This document shows, piece after piece, positions 35,901 through 49,107 of a stretch of DNA of 64,000 nucleotides. Within the stretch, counting starts at the first letter, position 1, and each line of letters opens with the position of its first letter. The notes under the pieces are model-generated. The model made no database searches. It was given only the letters and a program-made list of their open reading frames with translations, and was not told the origin of the DNA. The position numbers and the translations under genes were made by a program. The DNA is taken from contig NC_133526.1 in the NCBI RefSeq assembly GCF_048544455.1, forward strand, positions 8,758,001 through 8,822,000. The letters run 5' to 3'. This stretch comes from Silene latifolia (lineage: Eukaryota; Streptophyta; Magnoliopsida; Caryophyllales; Caryophyllaceae).

Positions 35901-38900
35901 CTTTTTGTTTTATGCAACTATGTTTACAGGTGAAAGTGTGGTGTACAAGGCAGGAAGCTAGTGTCCTTAACATTGACATGAAAGCAAATATATGTTGTGT
36001 CAAGTACAATCCAGGGTCAAGCTATCATGTTGCTGTATGCCTTCTTCTCAACCTCGATATAATTGCTTTGTCTTTTTGGTCAATGAATTGCACTTTCACT
36101 TTTAAAGAGGCTTGATATCCAGGGGATTGTGGAAGGGCATCACTTTTCAATGTATTGCAATTATATGCATCTGGCTTTTCACATTTCAAGAGGCTTCTGT
36201 GCACATTTAGCAGAAGCTGGCTTGCTGGATGGGATATCCTGGGGATTGTGGAAGGGTGTTACTTACTTTATTAATTCATGGGACATTTGCTTCTTGCACA
36301 TTGCATATATCTGCATATCCAGCTGCATTTGCCCCTCTCCTTTCCCCAAATAGAAGTCAAGGAAATAGAAGTAAAAGCACTTCCTCAGTTTCACATATAT
36401 TGGCTTCATTTCTTTTCTGAGTCGTTCCAAATTAAATGTCCGCATTTCATTCATGGGTCGTTCCAAAATAACTGGTTATTTCCCCTTCTCCAAATATACA
36501 CACAGCCGCAACTCGCAAGGAATTGAATGTACTATTAGTAAATAATAATAGTGGCCCTATCTACAATAGTTGGGTAATCATATTTGCAAAATGCTTGTAC
36601 TTGGAACACAATAATAAAATATGTACTTTAATATTTTAGTCAAGTTTCCATAATACCTCCTACAAACAATTTTAATTTGTTTTTGGTACTGTTTATATGA
36701 ATGGAATGACCCCAGCACCGCCTCCCCCGGATGAAGCAAGAAATAGTTACAAAAAAAAGGCCGCAATATTAACACGCCACTGGTGTCATACTGCACTATT
36801 GCTATTTTGCCACAAATACCACTGTTTAATGACATGTATTGTTACAATATCTTTAAATTGTCCATTAGTCAAATGGGGCCAATACACATGGAAAGTAAAA
36901 ATTTGCATAAAAGGCGGCTTGTTAACGTGCCACTGTGTCAAACTGCTCTTGCTATTCGCGACCGTTACCATGGTGTAAAACCATGAACCGTTCTATATCA
37001 TTAAAATGACCATTAGTCTAATGGGACGAATATACATGGAAAGGAGTAGAAATTTTGCTTGTTTTGCATGCTGACTAACTTGTTTGATACCATGATTCTC
37101 CTTTACTCGGCTTTTTTGTGTGTGCATGTTGTATTTGGGGAGAGTGGAAGATAATTAATCAAAGCTATTTCTGCTCTACAGGTTGGGTCTGCTGATCATG
37201 ACATTCATTATTATGATCTGAGAAACGTAAGCCAGCCACTTCATGTCTTCTGTGGTCATAAGAAAGCTGTTTCATACGTCAAGTTCTTATCCACTACCGA
37301 GCTTGCTTCAGCCTCAACAGACAGCACGTTGAGACTGTGGGATGTGAAGAATAGCTTACCTGTGAGTTATTTTCTGTTCCAATCTTGTCTTTTCCACTGA
37401 TGTAAGAAGAAAATTGTGAAATGTGCTAAAATGACATTTATCCAAATATAATTTGAGCTTCCATTATAACATTGGACTAAATGATCAATCTATCAAATTG
37501 TAGATTTGGATATCAAATAGTTTTGTGGTGGTGTGAAACTGAACGTCTGGGAATGGTTTCTATAAACTTTGGATAAACAGTAATTAGAGTTCTCCTATGT
37601 GTAAGATAATCTTGGTTCTCCTTGACAAGGAGCTTCGTAAATCGTTGACAAATATGACTGGATTTGAGAGAGAATAAATCCTGTATATAGTAAGGTCGTA
37701 ATGCAAAACAGGATGGAGAGCAAAGTGTAGTAGTGTACAAGCGCTGCTAGGTTTTAGTAAGGAGTCTTAGGACATTTTCTCTTCCCGTCTTTAGAAGGCT
37801 AGAAGCTCTTGACCTCAAGTTAAGTTTTCCTTTGGCAGTGCTTATTGTGGAAAATCAAGTTACACTTTACCATTTAGAAATTGCTTGAGATGAGATTGAA
37901 AAATGAATAATAAACTCAAAACAAAAGAAGAAATTGAAGTGATGGTAACCAATGGTGGAAGTGAGGAAGGGAGGGTAATACATACAGTACTTCTTATGAA
38001 AATACGCATACTCTATGATAATGCATTACCTCCATATGGGTGTAATAGTTCCCCATCACTCCCTTTTTCCACACTCCACTACCATTACTTTGTTCCTCTT
38101 TTCCTTTGTTTAAGCTATATTACCCTGGTTATATGTATCCCTATCCCGAGCCCATCTCAGTTCAACAATTGCACGTCTATTATAGTTTGTCATTTGTTCT
38201 GTTCATAATGCATCTAGAGTACTCTGGTTTCTTGTCTACTTAATGAAAATGACATCTGGATGCATCATGTCATGACATTTGCAGGTACGTACTTTTAGAG
38301 GGCATACCAATGAGAAGAACTTTGTAGGACTTACTGTTAATAGTGAATACATTGGCTGTGGTAGCGAAACAAACGAAGTATTTGTATATCACAAGGTTAG
38401 TGCTCAGAAATCTCTTTCCCATAATCTAAGCATCAATATCTTGCACTACTTTTTATTACCATGTTGGATAACATAAATCATCTGTTCCCTTTTTAACGGA
38501 GCCAAAGATTTATTTTCCATTGGTTGTGGATTATGATGGAATATCGAAAAACGCTCATCCAACTAGTTGAGCTTATTGTTAATGTTAAGTATAGAGTAGT
38601 ACACTAGTACTCATTCAATGACACAATTTTCATTATGTTTCATTTGTCACGTGTTTGCAATATAACGGAAGTAAATTGGCTGAGCGAAGTTTCTATGCTT
38701 CTCATATCATGACCTAGTAGAGTGTGGGTGTATATTATTTTGCTTTTTTCGATCCTCCTTACCTCACTGGAGGCGGGAAACTTCAACTAACTGGAGTTAT
38801 GTTCATCTGGAAACAGCCTCCATGCAATCATGCATCGATAACCACTTAACCTTATTGTTAACATATAGGGTTATGTTGTGTACGTTCACCTTCTAAAGTG

Positions 38901-39121
38901 TCTAAACTTGTCACTGCCGCCTGGCTGACAATTATTTAATTGTTTTGCAGGAAATTTCTAGACCAGTGACATGGCATAAATTTGGGTCACAAGACACTGA
39001 GGATGCTGACGAGGATGCTGGGTCCTATTTCATCAGTGCTGTATGCTGGAAAAGTGGTAGCCCTACATTGTTAACTGCCAACAGCCAAGGAACCATCAAG
39101 GTGCTAGTGCTTGCAGCTTAA
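29910..39121 (+). CDS. COP1: COP1, RING/coiled-coil/WD40 E3 ubiquitin ligase
   Basis: Exons: 29910-30263, 30369-30446, 31328-31483, 31628-31978, 32571-32728, 32839-32904, 33427-33505, 34737-34892, 35010-35108, 35930-36034, 37182-37361, 38285-38395, 38951-39121. All introns are GT-AG and phases match throughout, giving 687 residues (Arabidopsis COP1 has 675 and also 13 exons). The C3HC4 RING uses C64, C67, C79, H81, C84, C87, C98 and C101. The coiled coil spans about 145-220. A basic nuclear signal (MRKKRIHTQ) lies near 305-313. WD40 repeats fill about 375-687 ([30 protein letters not shown]). COP1 works with SPA proteins in the nucleus in darkness, ubiquitinating light-signalling factors such as HY5. 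The N-terminus has a Gly run (7-14) not found in Arabidopsis. The gene looks intact. Confidence 0.97.
36035..37181 (+). repeat. Internal duplications in COP1 intron 10
   Basis: The 1.15-kb intron holds two local duplications. GGGGATTGTGGAAGGG occurs at 36122 and about 36240, both followed by similar CA/TG-rich text ending in GCATAT-like words. A diverged pair of about 140 bp (36766-36905 and 36917-37050) shares CATTAGTC, ATGGGGC/ATGGGAC and ATACACATGGAAAG words. Open frames here are chance: the splice sites and COP1 phase run across them. Confidence 0.55.
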
Positions 39122-39530
39122 ACTCCGTTACGACTGAAATAACAAAAGCTCCGTGTCTGAGACATATTCTCGGGATTATTTTTCCTTCACATATTGGCTC
39201 TTCTAATCAAATCTTGTATATATCATATATCAGATATCAGATATTTAGGTAATTTATGTAAGTTTGTATATCTGTAAATCAGACTGAGAGCGGTGCAAAC
39301 TTAATGGGTCGGAGAAATACTGCTCCGGATCCTTGCGGCATGAATCTGCTTGAATTGCTGTTGGCTTGTACAACATTTGTAATTCTTTGCCTCGGTGGAT
39401 AGTTGAATTATAATGTGGTTGGTTGAGTAACTACACATGCATACCATTTGCCTGAGGTTCCTCGCGTGCATGATTTTTGCTCTTTTTTATTTTGACAATT
39501 CTTCCATGTGTCTAAGATATGGTGGCAGGG
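39122..39530 (+). other. COP1 3' untranslated and downstream region
   Basis: No gene. A T-rich stretch with TGTA words (39200-39280, 39360-39410) is a plausible plant poly(A) region; no canonical AATAAA was found, which is common in plants. The end of the transcript cannot be set from sequence alone. Confidence 0.4.
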
Positions 39531-39547
39531 GCGAAACTAGCACAAAT

Positions 39548-39815
39548 ACTATCTTACAACCAGTTGTATATTAGCAGTGTACAACCGCCTCAAAGTTGTT
39601 GAGTTCTTTACACAAAGTTGTCGAGCTATTTTATAAGTTATTGAACTAATTTAAAAAGTTATTGAGTTTAATAATTATTCCTCTTAAGCTCAATAACTTT
39701 GTATTGTAACTCGACAATTTTGTTAGTAAAGCTCGATAACTTTATAACAAAACTCGACAACATTGAAAAGGTTGTACATAAACTACATACAACCAGTTGT
39801 ATAATCTACTAATTG
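39548..39815. mobile_element. Foldback MITE
   Basis: ACAACCAGTTGTATATTA near the left end and ACAACCAGTTGTATAATC near the right end are each nearly palindromic and inverted to each other. The inside is also folded: GTTATTGAACTAATTT on the left answers CTCAATAACTTTG and CTCGACAAC words on the right. It is about 270 bp and non-coding. Target duplication not resolved. Confidence 0.6.
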
Positions 39816-40047
39816 CGAAACTAGGGAGGAGTAGCAAAACTTTTGTAATATTTTACCTATTAATAAGCGCAAACATGGGAACAACATAAAATCGTTTACC
39901 ATAACTCACATATTTCAATTTGAGGACAAGAAAAACAATTTCACGATTACTCTTGTGCGTTGTTAACGATTGTGCCTCATATTTAGAACATCAACACTTC
40001 CAACTCTCTTGTTTATGTGAGAAATTAGTTTGATTATAGAGCTGTAA

Positions 40048-40360
40048 GAGCATCCGCAAAGGTGGAAAACTAGCTCTCCATATGCACCCTCTTTCCTCAT
40101 ATGAATAACCTCATTAATGCACTAACCTTTCTATAATTTGAGGCTCCACCATTTTTAGAGGAGCTTTTTTTTAAAAAAAAAGTAAAGGTAAATTGTGTTT
40201 TTTTTTGGAGGTTCCCAAATTTTTATATGTAAATGGGAAAACTCATTATTGTATAAATGTAGTTATAAATTGGGGAGTGTAGAAAAAATTAGTGAAAAAT
40301 GAGGTGACGAATAAGAAAAAGATAGATAAAATATGGGGAACCCCATTGTTGCGGATGCTC
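40048..40360. mobile_element. Tourist-like (PIF/Harbinger) MITE, TSD taa
   Basis: GAGCATCCGCAA at the left end and TTGCGGATGCTC at the right form a perfect 12-bp inverted repeat, flanked by TAA on both sides (40045-40047, 40361-40363). It is 313 bp, AT-rich and non-coding. The 3-bp TAA/TTA target is the PIF/Harbinger hallmark. Confidence 0.85.
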
Positions 40361-40446
40361 TAACTAACAAACATGTTACATGCTGTAGTAATTTATACTC
40401 CGTAATAAAAACTTGCAACAAATAATAACTTGCAAGTAAAATCTAA

Positions 40447-40856
40447 GGTTGTGTTTGGTAGTACATTTTAGCTACTTTATTTGGTCAAAGTAGCTTATTT
40501 GACCAAAATTTCAGCTAGTTTATATTTTTGCAGGTGTTTGACAAGTAGCTTATTTGCGCTCAAATAAGCTACCTGAAATGAAATGCTAAATAGGGTAGCA
40601 TTTGAGATTTCAGGTACCTAATCCTAATAAATATTCCTTTTTTACCCCTTCAATCTATAATATTAAATAATTACTATATCCTTTTATGTCATTTCAGTAT
40701 TTCACCACAATAAACTACCTTTTCAGTTAATTTGCCAAACAGTTTTTTATATAATCAATTACTTTATCAACTCCTAATTTTCAGCTACCTTTTTAGATTT
40801 TAATTATCTTTTCCGTTTTCAGGTATCATTTCAGTTAGTTTTACCAAACAGAGACT
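40447..40856. mobile_element. MITE with GTTTGGTA ends
   Basis: It begins GGTTGTGTTTGGTAG and ends TTACCAAACAGAGACTG. Next to the ends lie inverted words around AGCTACTTT and AAATAAGCTACCTGA, repeated inside. It resembles the common plant MITEs ending in GTTTGGTA. The target duplication is unclear. Confidence 0.6.
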
Positions 40857-41129
40857 GTCTATAATGAATATTAGATAGTAAGTACCACTTTTTTTAACTC
40901 GTATACTGAATACGGCCTCTGAAGTAGCATAATCATCATTATATAAATTATAAGCACCATCTTCCTCATTTGAAACAACTTGACCAATTAGGTTTCTAAT
41001 CTATATATATTTATAAAAGAGGTTTTTTCGAGCGATTTTAAACTGTCCACATCATCAAAAATCAATTTAGGATAGTTTCATAAATAATAATTTTTGATGT
41101 AAAGAATAAAGTAGAGAATCTTTTAATTA

Positions 41130-41192
41130 TAGTATGATAGTATATAGTATGATAGTATATTGTATATAGTATATAGTATATAGTATATAGTA
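41130..41192. repeat. TATAGTA minisatellite
   Basis: About eight degenerate 7-9-base units (TATAGTA, TATAGTATGA) in a row. Confidence 0.85.
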
Positions 41193-41922
41193 TATATTTC
41201 CTAATTTATATTCAAGTCATGTTTCTATTTTTTTACATGAAAACTCTTACATCTCATTTGACAAAAAACCATTATTTATAAAATTATGAAAATAATATAA
41301 TTAGATTCGTGGTAAAAAAATGTTATATAAATTCCATATAATTTGCACATGTTACCTCTATTTCATAGTATGTTATATATCCCATATTGAAAAATAATGG
41401 TGAGGTAAATATACTACGTATAAATAATAGAATTGTCTCAAATCGAAAGATTAGCATAAAGTTGGGTATTAAATTAAATATCTTTATTTCATGGCAATCC
41501 TACATAAACTTAGTATACTATTACCAACCTTGATAATATTGGTTAGTTATGGTCTTATGGAGTTTCGGATGAAGAAAATGTCAAGTTATATCCTATCCAA
41601 CAGCCTCTCGATCACTTCGTCTTTGGGGGTCAATCAAATAAAGCTACCTTCACTCAACGGTTTTTCATTGACTATACCTGCAGAGATGGGCATCCCAATG
41701 AAGACGGGATTATGAATATATAGGTTTGCAAGCAAATTTAGTGACGTATTAGTATTTCTCTTTTAATTACATTGATTGTATCTACAACAAAGTGATCCAT
41801 TGTAAATATCATGGGTTTATTTACGTCTTAAAAAGTATGATCAGATTATTTAAGTATAAATACTTATTAGGTTTTCTAATGTATGATGGACGCATTATAG
41901 CTACCCAGGTTATGGTCCTTGG
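41193..41922. other. Featureless AT-rich intergenic DNA
   Basis: A 74-codon open frame at 41491-41715 has no recognisable domain, no family resemblance and AT-rich codon use; I see no support for a gene. Nothing else noted. Confidence 0.4.
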
Positions 41923-42235
41923 TAGAGATGAAAGTAGATATGCGTGTCGTTGGGCTGACTTGCACCATGGCACATTTTAGCACCACACGAGATTGGCAAG
42001 GCACTGGACGCCAGGAGCCGTGCCTGGGCCGAAATTTGAGAAAGTAGTTCGTGCCTAGCCCAAGCACGATACACTTGGGCAGACTCAAAATACAAAGAAG
42101 TAAGGCTAAATTGAAGGACTTGCTAAGGTACACCTAAGCACGACACGACACGAAACCTACCTTCCCGTATCTAAGTTGTGCCATTTTCTTCTTAGGCACG
42201 GTGGGCCGTTTAAGGTGCGACCACTTCCATCTCGA
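41923..42235. mobile_element. TAGAGATG-ended element filled with GGCACGACACG words
   Basis: Left end TAGAGATGAAAGTAG and right end CCACTTCCATCTCGA are inverted copies with few changes. The inside has GTGCCTGGGC, GCACGATACAC and GCACGACACGACACG words. It is non-coding. It has the same ends and words as 47995-48208. Confidence 0.6.
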
Positions 42236-42577
42236 TCTAGTCCCTAGTAGCTAACTCAATCTCCCCACATTGATCTCGTCAGTTGAGAGATCTAAGAAGT
42301 ATGTGCCTATTAAAAAACCTAATTCCGAAGACAAACAACCCTTCAGCCGGTTCATCCCAATCTTTCATCAGGATATAGATACGCTATCTCTCTACGGTTT
42401 ATTTACCAAATAATATAGTATGAAGTTTATGACCTTTAGTCGAACTAAATCTAATTAGTGGTATTAGAATCATCTTCATATTAAATTATCCGGTATTAAT
42501 TCGGATAAGACAATCTTTGTGGTAGAAGTATAAAGGTGATTTCGTAGCGTCTTGGTCTTAAGCACTCATGTCGTACA

Positions 42578-43146
42578 TAGAGATGTCAATGGATCGGATC
42601 TAGATAGGATCCTCTAAGATCAAGATCCGGTCCATATCTACAGGATCTGAAATTCACATATCCATATCCGGATCAGCAAGATCTGGGCTGAATTAAGATC
42701 TATCCATATCCTTCTGATAGTAAAAAAAAACTTCCTCTTGAAATATGAAAATACGAGTATTAAATTTTAGATTTTATTGCGACGTAACATAATATTTTTC
42801 TCTATTAGATATACAAATAATAAAGGTAAAGTTTTTAAAACATAAAAATAAAGTTTTATAAAATTACAATAACATTAAAAAAGTAATTTTTTTAACAGAA
42901 AAAATCATGGTTTGATTTATGAAAAACATTAAAAAAAACAAATATATAATTTTACTATTTGTTTAACTTAACTTATTATTTAAAAAAATGAAATAAAAAT
43001 GGATCTAAGGGTAAGATTTGGATCTCAACCATACGATTCATTTCCATATCCTTATCCACTAAATTTAAAATATTGCAATCCATAACCGAATATGAAATTA
43101 TGAATCCCAGGATCTGGGCAGAATTTGAATTCCATTACCATCCCTA
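42578..43146. mobile_element. TAGAGATG-ended element filled with GATCYGGATC words
   Basis: Left end TAGAGATGTCAAT and right end ATTACCATCCCTA match in inverted orientation at 10 of 13 bases. Both subterminal parts carry words such as GGATCGGATC, AAGATCC and AGGATCTG, in opposite orientation, and the middle is very AT-rich. It is non-coding. No clear target duplication. Confidence 0.62.
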
Positions 43147-44376
43147 ATCATATGTCACTATACAAATTCAATATTTAGGCAAAATACATGCGAATGAATT
43201 TATTTAACATGTCTTCTTCAATATCATACGGCGTACGAAGTAATTTGGGCATGCAAATCTGATGCCCATTAACAATTAGATTGTTAGTTTTAAGAGTTAA
43301 AATGAAATTCTAACCAGAGAAATAATACGACCAATATTCATTTTGTTTCTCAACAAAATAATTATATATAAAAAAATAATTTACATATAACGCAGGTTCT
43401 CAACGCATTAATTTTGGAATTTAGGTTCTTGATGATTTAATTCTCAAGACTTGAGGTCCTCACTATACAATTACGGCAAAATGATGTAGTAAATTCAAGC
43501 AAATCAGAAAAACATGGATTACATAGAATTATAGAAATGCTTGCTAATAAGCACGTACAAACTTAAACACATAACGGAAACTACCCAACAAAATAATTCA
43601 TACAGTACAAACTATTAGCTCTAGAGGGATAGACGGAGAGAATGATATCCACGAACCGATCAAATGAAATTTTGACTTTCAGCCCTTAAAAGAGAGAAGG
43701 AAACGCATTCAGAGCAGATTTCCACATCCTCGGACTTGCAAGGTCAAGAAAAAGACAAGTGACGTCCGTGGAGTTAGAAATGGATGAATGACTAGGTAAG
43801 AAGAGTAAGCTCAGGAGAGATATCGCCAAGGGAATTATCATGCTACCATCAATATTATTATTATTTCTTTAGAAAGATTATTAAAATATGTAACAATAAT
43901 ATTATTCATGATGATGATGATGATGGGTAGTAGTTTGGCTCCAAGGGAGGAGCCTGGACCTGATGAAAAGGGAGGCATAAGAAGTTGAAGAAAATAAATA
44001 ATTGGTGAAGATAGAAAGAAGGAAAGGGTTGTGAATGAATATATGGAGGTCAAGTGGGCAAATTAAAACAAGTGAAGTAGTACATATATACAGTGAGAAA
44101 TAAAAGAGTGAGAGTATAAATGTATAATTGGATGTCTTTATATGTTGATATGTCTTATTCTAATGCAGAGGGGCAGAATGGATGATGAGAGTTTGTTGTC
44201 TTGGACTTTTTAGATGCATCCAAAAAGGGTAGTCCTATTTATTACAAAGTTATTGTTGTATAGTACTACATTTTTTTGTGATTGTGAGACTTAGTCGTCT
44301 CCTTGTTAACCAAGTTCCATGGTATTCTTTGTTACTCCGACTCGGCTGTAATAATTGGACACCGATTTGTATTGTG
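43147..44376. other. Intergenic DNA, no gene seen
   Basis: AT-rich and without a convincing reading frame. An (ATG)n run of about six units lies at 43909-43926. Nothing else recognised. Confidence 0.45.
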
Positions 44377-44854
44377 TAGGGGTAAGAAAGCCGATCCGAC
44401 TCAACATATATCCAATCTAATGTGAGGTGAAATTCGATGATTATATTGAGAAAACAATAACTTTATATGACGAGTTATCCCTAACCAAAACCGATCTAAG
44501 ATGATATAGCCGAATAATGACTCAAATTGATGGATGACTCGATAACAAACTAGTTTATTATGATACATATAAGTCTAGATTGATATTTTTTTAATTGTTT
44601 AAATTTAAAACTAATATTAAGACACCTAGCTAAATTAATCTTAAAATGAGATTATTATAGTAGTTAAAATTTAAACATAGTATAAAATATCAACTTGAGA
44701 TATTGATCCGAACTGAAACCAACTAGACAAATCACACGGTGATGACTTAATCCGACATGAACCCAAACCAATCAAATCCGATATTGACCTAGCACAACAT
44801 GGATCTATTGTGACCTAACCCATTTGAACCCGGCCAAGACCTAATTACCACCTA
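44377..44854. mobile_element. Diverged TAGGGGTAA-ended element
   Basis: Left TAGGGGTAAGAAAGCC and right AATTACCACCTA are roughly inverted. The sides hold CCGATCCGACTCAAC, TGACCTAACCC and GAACCCGG-like words. It is older and weaker than its relatives at 49519 and 61028. Confidence 0.45.
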
Positions 44855-47800
44855 TGTCGGTATGTACCGAATTCACTATTACTATACTCATATATATTCT
44901 TAACTTTTCTGAATTGAACTTGTAGGATCTGATTTGCCATTTATAGAATCTAAACTTTTTTGAACTAAACTTAAAGGGAGTGACGTTAAGTTCAAACGAA
45001 CTGGTATTTACTACTGAGTATAATTTTTTATTTGTCCTTTTATTTAATGTTTAAATTTTCTAAACTTTGAATGAAAATATTTTAAAAACATAAGAGTTTG
45101 TTATATGATGCAAAAAGTAACTTGAAATGGTGACTTTGCTATCTTTTTTATTTTAGGTAGCGTTTGGAAACGTGGAATTAATTTCATTTTCAGTTGAAGA
45201 AATCAAATTGTTTGAATTCAATTCCAAATCCAATTCGAAAAATTCGTTTGGGAAATCCATGAAATTGGAACTGGACTTGGGCGAGGCGGATATGGGTCGA
45301 GTCACCAAATGTTTCTATTTGAAAAAATAAATATTGTCACGGAAAATATTCGCGATCGGAAAAATTTCATAAGTAAAAATAGTGCGCGATGAAATTTGCA
45401 TCACAAAATAAAACGTAAATAATGATGGAATTGAAATGACCATTATATGGAGCCCCAAATTTTAACTAGCTTGGAATTGGCATTTGGCAGGGAATTAAGT
45501 CTAATTCCAATTCCAAATTCTAGGGATTCCCTAACACTTAAAATGTCTCAATTACGAAATTCTATTCCAATTTTAGATTCCTAAATATATACCACTATCG
45601 AAATTATAATTGAATTATTGAACACTTTAATTGTAAATTGAGCAACGCGTAACATGAGAACTTTTTCAATCCCACTGGCTACTGAAGAGAGAGCCCTAAT
45701 TTTGCATGTAATTTAGAAGTTTGGAGATAAATAATAAAGGTTTTCCAAAAAAAAAAAATGTAAATTTGACTAGAAATTATTAGTAGAAAAAGTGGGTAAT
45801 GGTCCAAACTCGTATTAAATGGCCACCTAGATGATCATCATTAGAAAAGGATGGCCATACCTTCACATTTATTGCCTACAAGATTATTTCTTTGTTTTTT
45901 ACATAAAAAAATAAATCTAGTTTTGGATGTATGTCGGATTATATTTGTCCAACCAAGTTTTTGTAAACCTAATTATTACAAAGATTAACAAAAAAAAAAG
46001 TGTAATATACATTTTCTGTAGAATCACAATTTTCCTCAATTGTAGAATAGTGACTTCATAAATTATTACTACTCTACAATTTGTCTAATATTGTTCCCAA
46101 AGTTTTTGTGTAGAAACTAACCAATGGCGGGTTCAAAATATTTATCTCGAATACCTCCTTCATGCAAAGAAAAGTTTGTCATCGATCATAGGCCAAACAC
46201 CGCCATGTCTCGACTCAAAACCTTATGTATTTTTTGGTTGTCGGGGGAAAACGTGGAAATTGAACTCTCTTATAAATTACATAAGATAAAAGGTTATTTG
46301 GTTGCCAACTTTTGCAAAATGTAGCATTAGGGTTTCTCAATATCTACAAAATGTGGAAATAAACTTACATATTCCCCTTTCATAATTGACAACACTTATG
46401 GAATTTAATAACTTCTATATTACCTTTTGTCGAATTCATGTAAAATATTTATAACAAAGTTATTCACATGAACGAATCAGATTTTTCCATGTTATCTCAA
46501 TTGATCAATTCCCTAATTCACAACTTTAAAAATGGATAAAAATCAAATTTACAGGAATATCTATATCTATGAATTCATTTTTTTTAATCTAGAGTCTAAA
46601 AAATTGACTCTCTGATTCTGGATTATGATGGAATAAATCATTATTTTTTGGTTCTAAATTATGATGGAATAAATCAAAATGCCTCACTAAAGTGATTGCA
46701 GAATCTTTCTCTTGTGAAGTAGCGGTCTTTCGAAACAGTTCTCAATGCAATTTTCATCTTAGGTCATTCGAAAACAGCACTTCTATGTAACTAACACAAG
46801 GACAAGACTGCGTACATCCGACCATCTTACCTCGCAATTTGCGGAAATCATTGTAAATTTGGGGCAATGTTGTTGTTATAGTCTAAAAAATTGAAATAAA
46901 ATTGTTAGCTTAATTGACATATTTAAACCATGTGGTCCGTGAGAATATTTATGTATCCTAACCCACTTGCTAGGACCAAAATTGAATTTGTAGGGTTAAG
47001 TTTTGGTTATTCAAAATCCATAATTTCCATAGAATTCAAAGAATAAGATGAATCAGTGCTGAACCCTCTGAAACCAATACAACACAGAATAGTGTAAGCA
47101 TTCATTATTGTAGTATCCCACTGCATAGTCTTTAATTTGGCATTTAATCACTCAAATCAATTTGCTCCTCTTATTTTTCAGCATGTCATATTGACATGCT
47201 CTTTCCTAGAAGCATAATTAGGCACATCCTTCTATGTAAATTCTTTTTATAATACTTTAGCATTTTGACCAATAGACAAAATAATAGTAACAAAATTTAG
47301 GAAAACAACTCTCTCAATTTCAAATTATAAATTTTCAATTGTAAGTATATCATTTTATATTTGATGGAAAAAAGATAATTTCTTAAATAAATAAAGTATA
47401 AAATGTATCACCAGATTTATAATGATGACGGTTTTAAAAAGAATATATATACCTCATACAAGTTATTCATATGTTTTAAACGATTATGTGTAAAAGCTTA
47501 ATGAATGGAGATATGAAGAAAACTCCATATATTAACATCCTCTATTCTCTTTATAAGAATAAGTATTCTCAAATATTGTTCCTCCAAAATACATTAACTT
47601 AAAAAGGAAACAAATGAGACTTTTTTTATCAAATTATTAATTTTTTATTAAAAAATATTTTTTTCTTTACTCAAATTTTGATCATTGTAATTAATGAGAT
47701 AGTAAAATTTGGATATTGATTTTGATTAAATTTTGATTAAGGAGATAGTAAAATATTCTCTTTTGATCATTGTAATTAAGGAGATAGTAAAATTTGAGTA

Positions 47801-47994
47801 TTGATTTTCGCAGTACGAATTTTACTTACTGCAGTATATGTTTGACAATTTTACTCCTCCCATTTTCCAAACATTTTGTAATGCACAATAACTTATAAAA
47901 TAATCACCAAAAACTCACAGTTCAATGTACTACCTGCCTCGACCACCAATTAGACCACACCACTCAATCACATGACCTTATCCCACCCTGACCA
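44855..47994. other. Long intergenic stretch, no gene seen
   Basis: About 3.1 kb of AT-rich DNA without a recognisable gene or RNA. At 45165-45560 words such as GGAATTAATTTC, CAATTCCAAATCC and TTTGGCAGGGAATT suggest a decayed MITE rich in GGAATT words, without clear ends. Short open frames (for example 46124-46324) show no family resemblance. Confidence 0.4.
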
Positions 47995-48208
47995 AGAGAG
48001 GTGGAACTGGCTGGGCACGTGGGCCATGCATGGGTACGTTCAAGCACGGCACGACACGACACGCATGAGCTGTGGGCCGTGCCTAGGTAGCCATTTTCAT
48101 TTGACTGGCACGACACGACACGAAATCTACCTCCAGGGGCCTGGGTCATACCATTTTTATCTCCGGACACAGTGAATTAGCATGAGGCACGTCCCACTTC
48201 AATCTCTA
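47995..48208. mobile_element. Second element filled with GGCACGACACG words
   Basis: Left AGAGAGGTGGAACTGG and right CCACTTCAATCTCTA are inverted with changes. Inside are GCACGGCACGACACGACACG and GGCACGACACGACACG, separated by GGGCCGTGCC. At 214 bp it looks like a shorter relative of 41923-42235. Small open frames on both strands are by-products of the repeated words. Confidence 0.55.
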
Positions 48209-48935
48209 CTCATCAGCCTCAAAGTAGGCAATTTTGATTCCTCCAAAACATACACTTTTCAATTCACTATATCTTAGAATAATCATCTCATTTGACTTTG
48301 TATAGTATTCGATGCCCATTTATTAAGACCTCTAATAATCCTTCATTTATTGTAACTTATTATTTAAATCGATTATAAGTGGCATCTTAATTTAGGGCGG
48401 TTTTAACTAAAAATTTTAAATATTTTATCGTCAAATTATAACTTTTATTTAAGATCAACCTTTTCAAGACAATAGTCCTTAATGCCAAATTTTTAAAAAT
48501 TATTTATGGAATAGAAGGACTAAATTAGTGTCTAATAATTGGAAATTCCTATAATGGTCAAGAGTATCACCAATACAAGGCAGTCAAATACAGTTAACCC
48601 ATCACAAATTAATGAACGACAGAAAGGAAAGAGAAGGAACATAAACAAAGACCAAGGCAAGAAGCTTGAAATAGGTACTATCCCATCAGTTGGCCATTAA
48701 ATTGAAGGGTTGTGCCCTTTGTCGCACTGTCAAATATTATTGCCCAAAATTCATGCAAACTGTCCAAGTGATTCAGAACCTTAATTCTCTTCGATGTCTT
48801 TATATGTCAAGTGTAATGATGTGAGTTGCAGAGGTAGTCAGGTAGTAGCAAGGACGGAGATATTCAATACTTCTTTTTACATCCTTGTATGTGTGGTCAA
48901 TCTCGCATATTTCAGTACGTCATTAATGTTCACAC
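48209..48935. other. Intergenic DNA, no gene seen
   Basis: AT-rich. No reading frame, repeat or RNA gene recognised. Confidence 0.4.
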
Positions 48936-48939
48936 AAAT

Positions 48940-49107
48940 TCTCGTTTGTGACTTGTGACTTGTGAAGTTGTGAGTCTCACAAGACTTGTGACAGGTCAAG
49001 TAAAATTTACATTGACTTGATAGATAGATAGGACAAATCGTTTATTTCTAGTCATTTTTCGTCACAAGCTTGTGACGGATATGTCCATTACAAGGGAGAC
49101 ATATTGT
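48940..49107. mobile_element. MITE of the CCGTCACAAGCTTGTGACGG family
   Basis: Left end CTCGTTTGTGACTTGTGAC and right end GTCACAAGCTTGTGACGG, then TCCATTACAAGGGAGA, are inverted relatives. The palindromic core is shared with fragments at 27735 and 53108-53220 and, in a GTCGCAAACTTGCGAC form, with 59974-60147. It is about 170 bp and non-coding; possibly a Stowaway-like or Mutator-like family. Confidence 0.5.

Noticed and set aside
36129-36526. Open frames inside COP1 intron 10
   Set aside because: The COP1 exons on both sides join in phase with good splice sites, and the frames have no family resemblance.
41130-41192. Regularly repeated TATAGTA units, considered as a CRISPR-like array
   Set aside because: Units are adjacent with no unique spacers, in a plant genome; it is a minisatellite.
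41491-41715. 74-codon frame downstream of COP1
   Set aside because: No domain, no splice or promoter context, AT-rich chance frame.
47964-48175. Open frames in the GGCACGACACG element
   Set aside because: They arise from the repeated words and exist on both strands at once.
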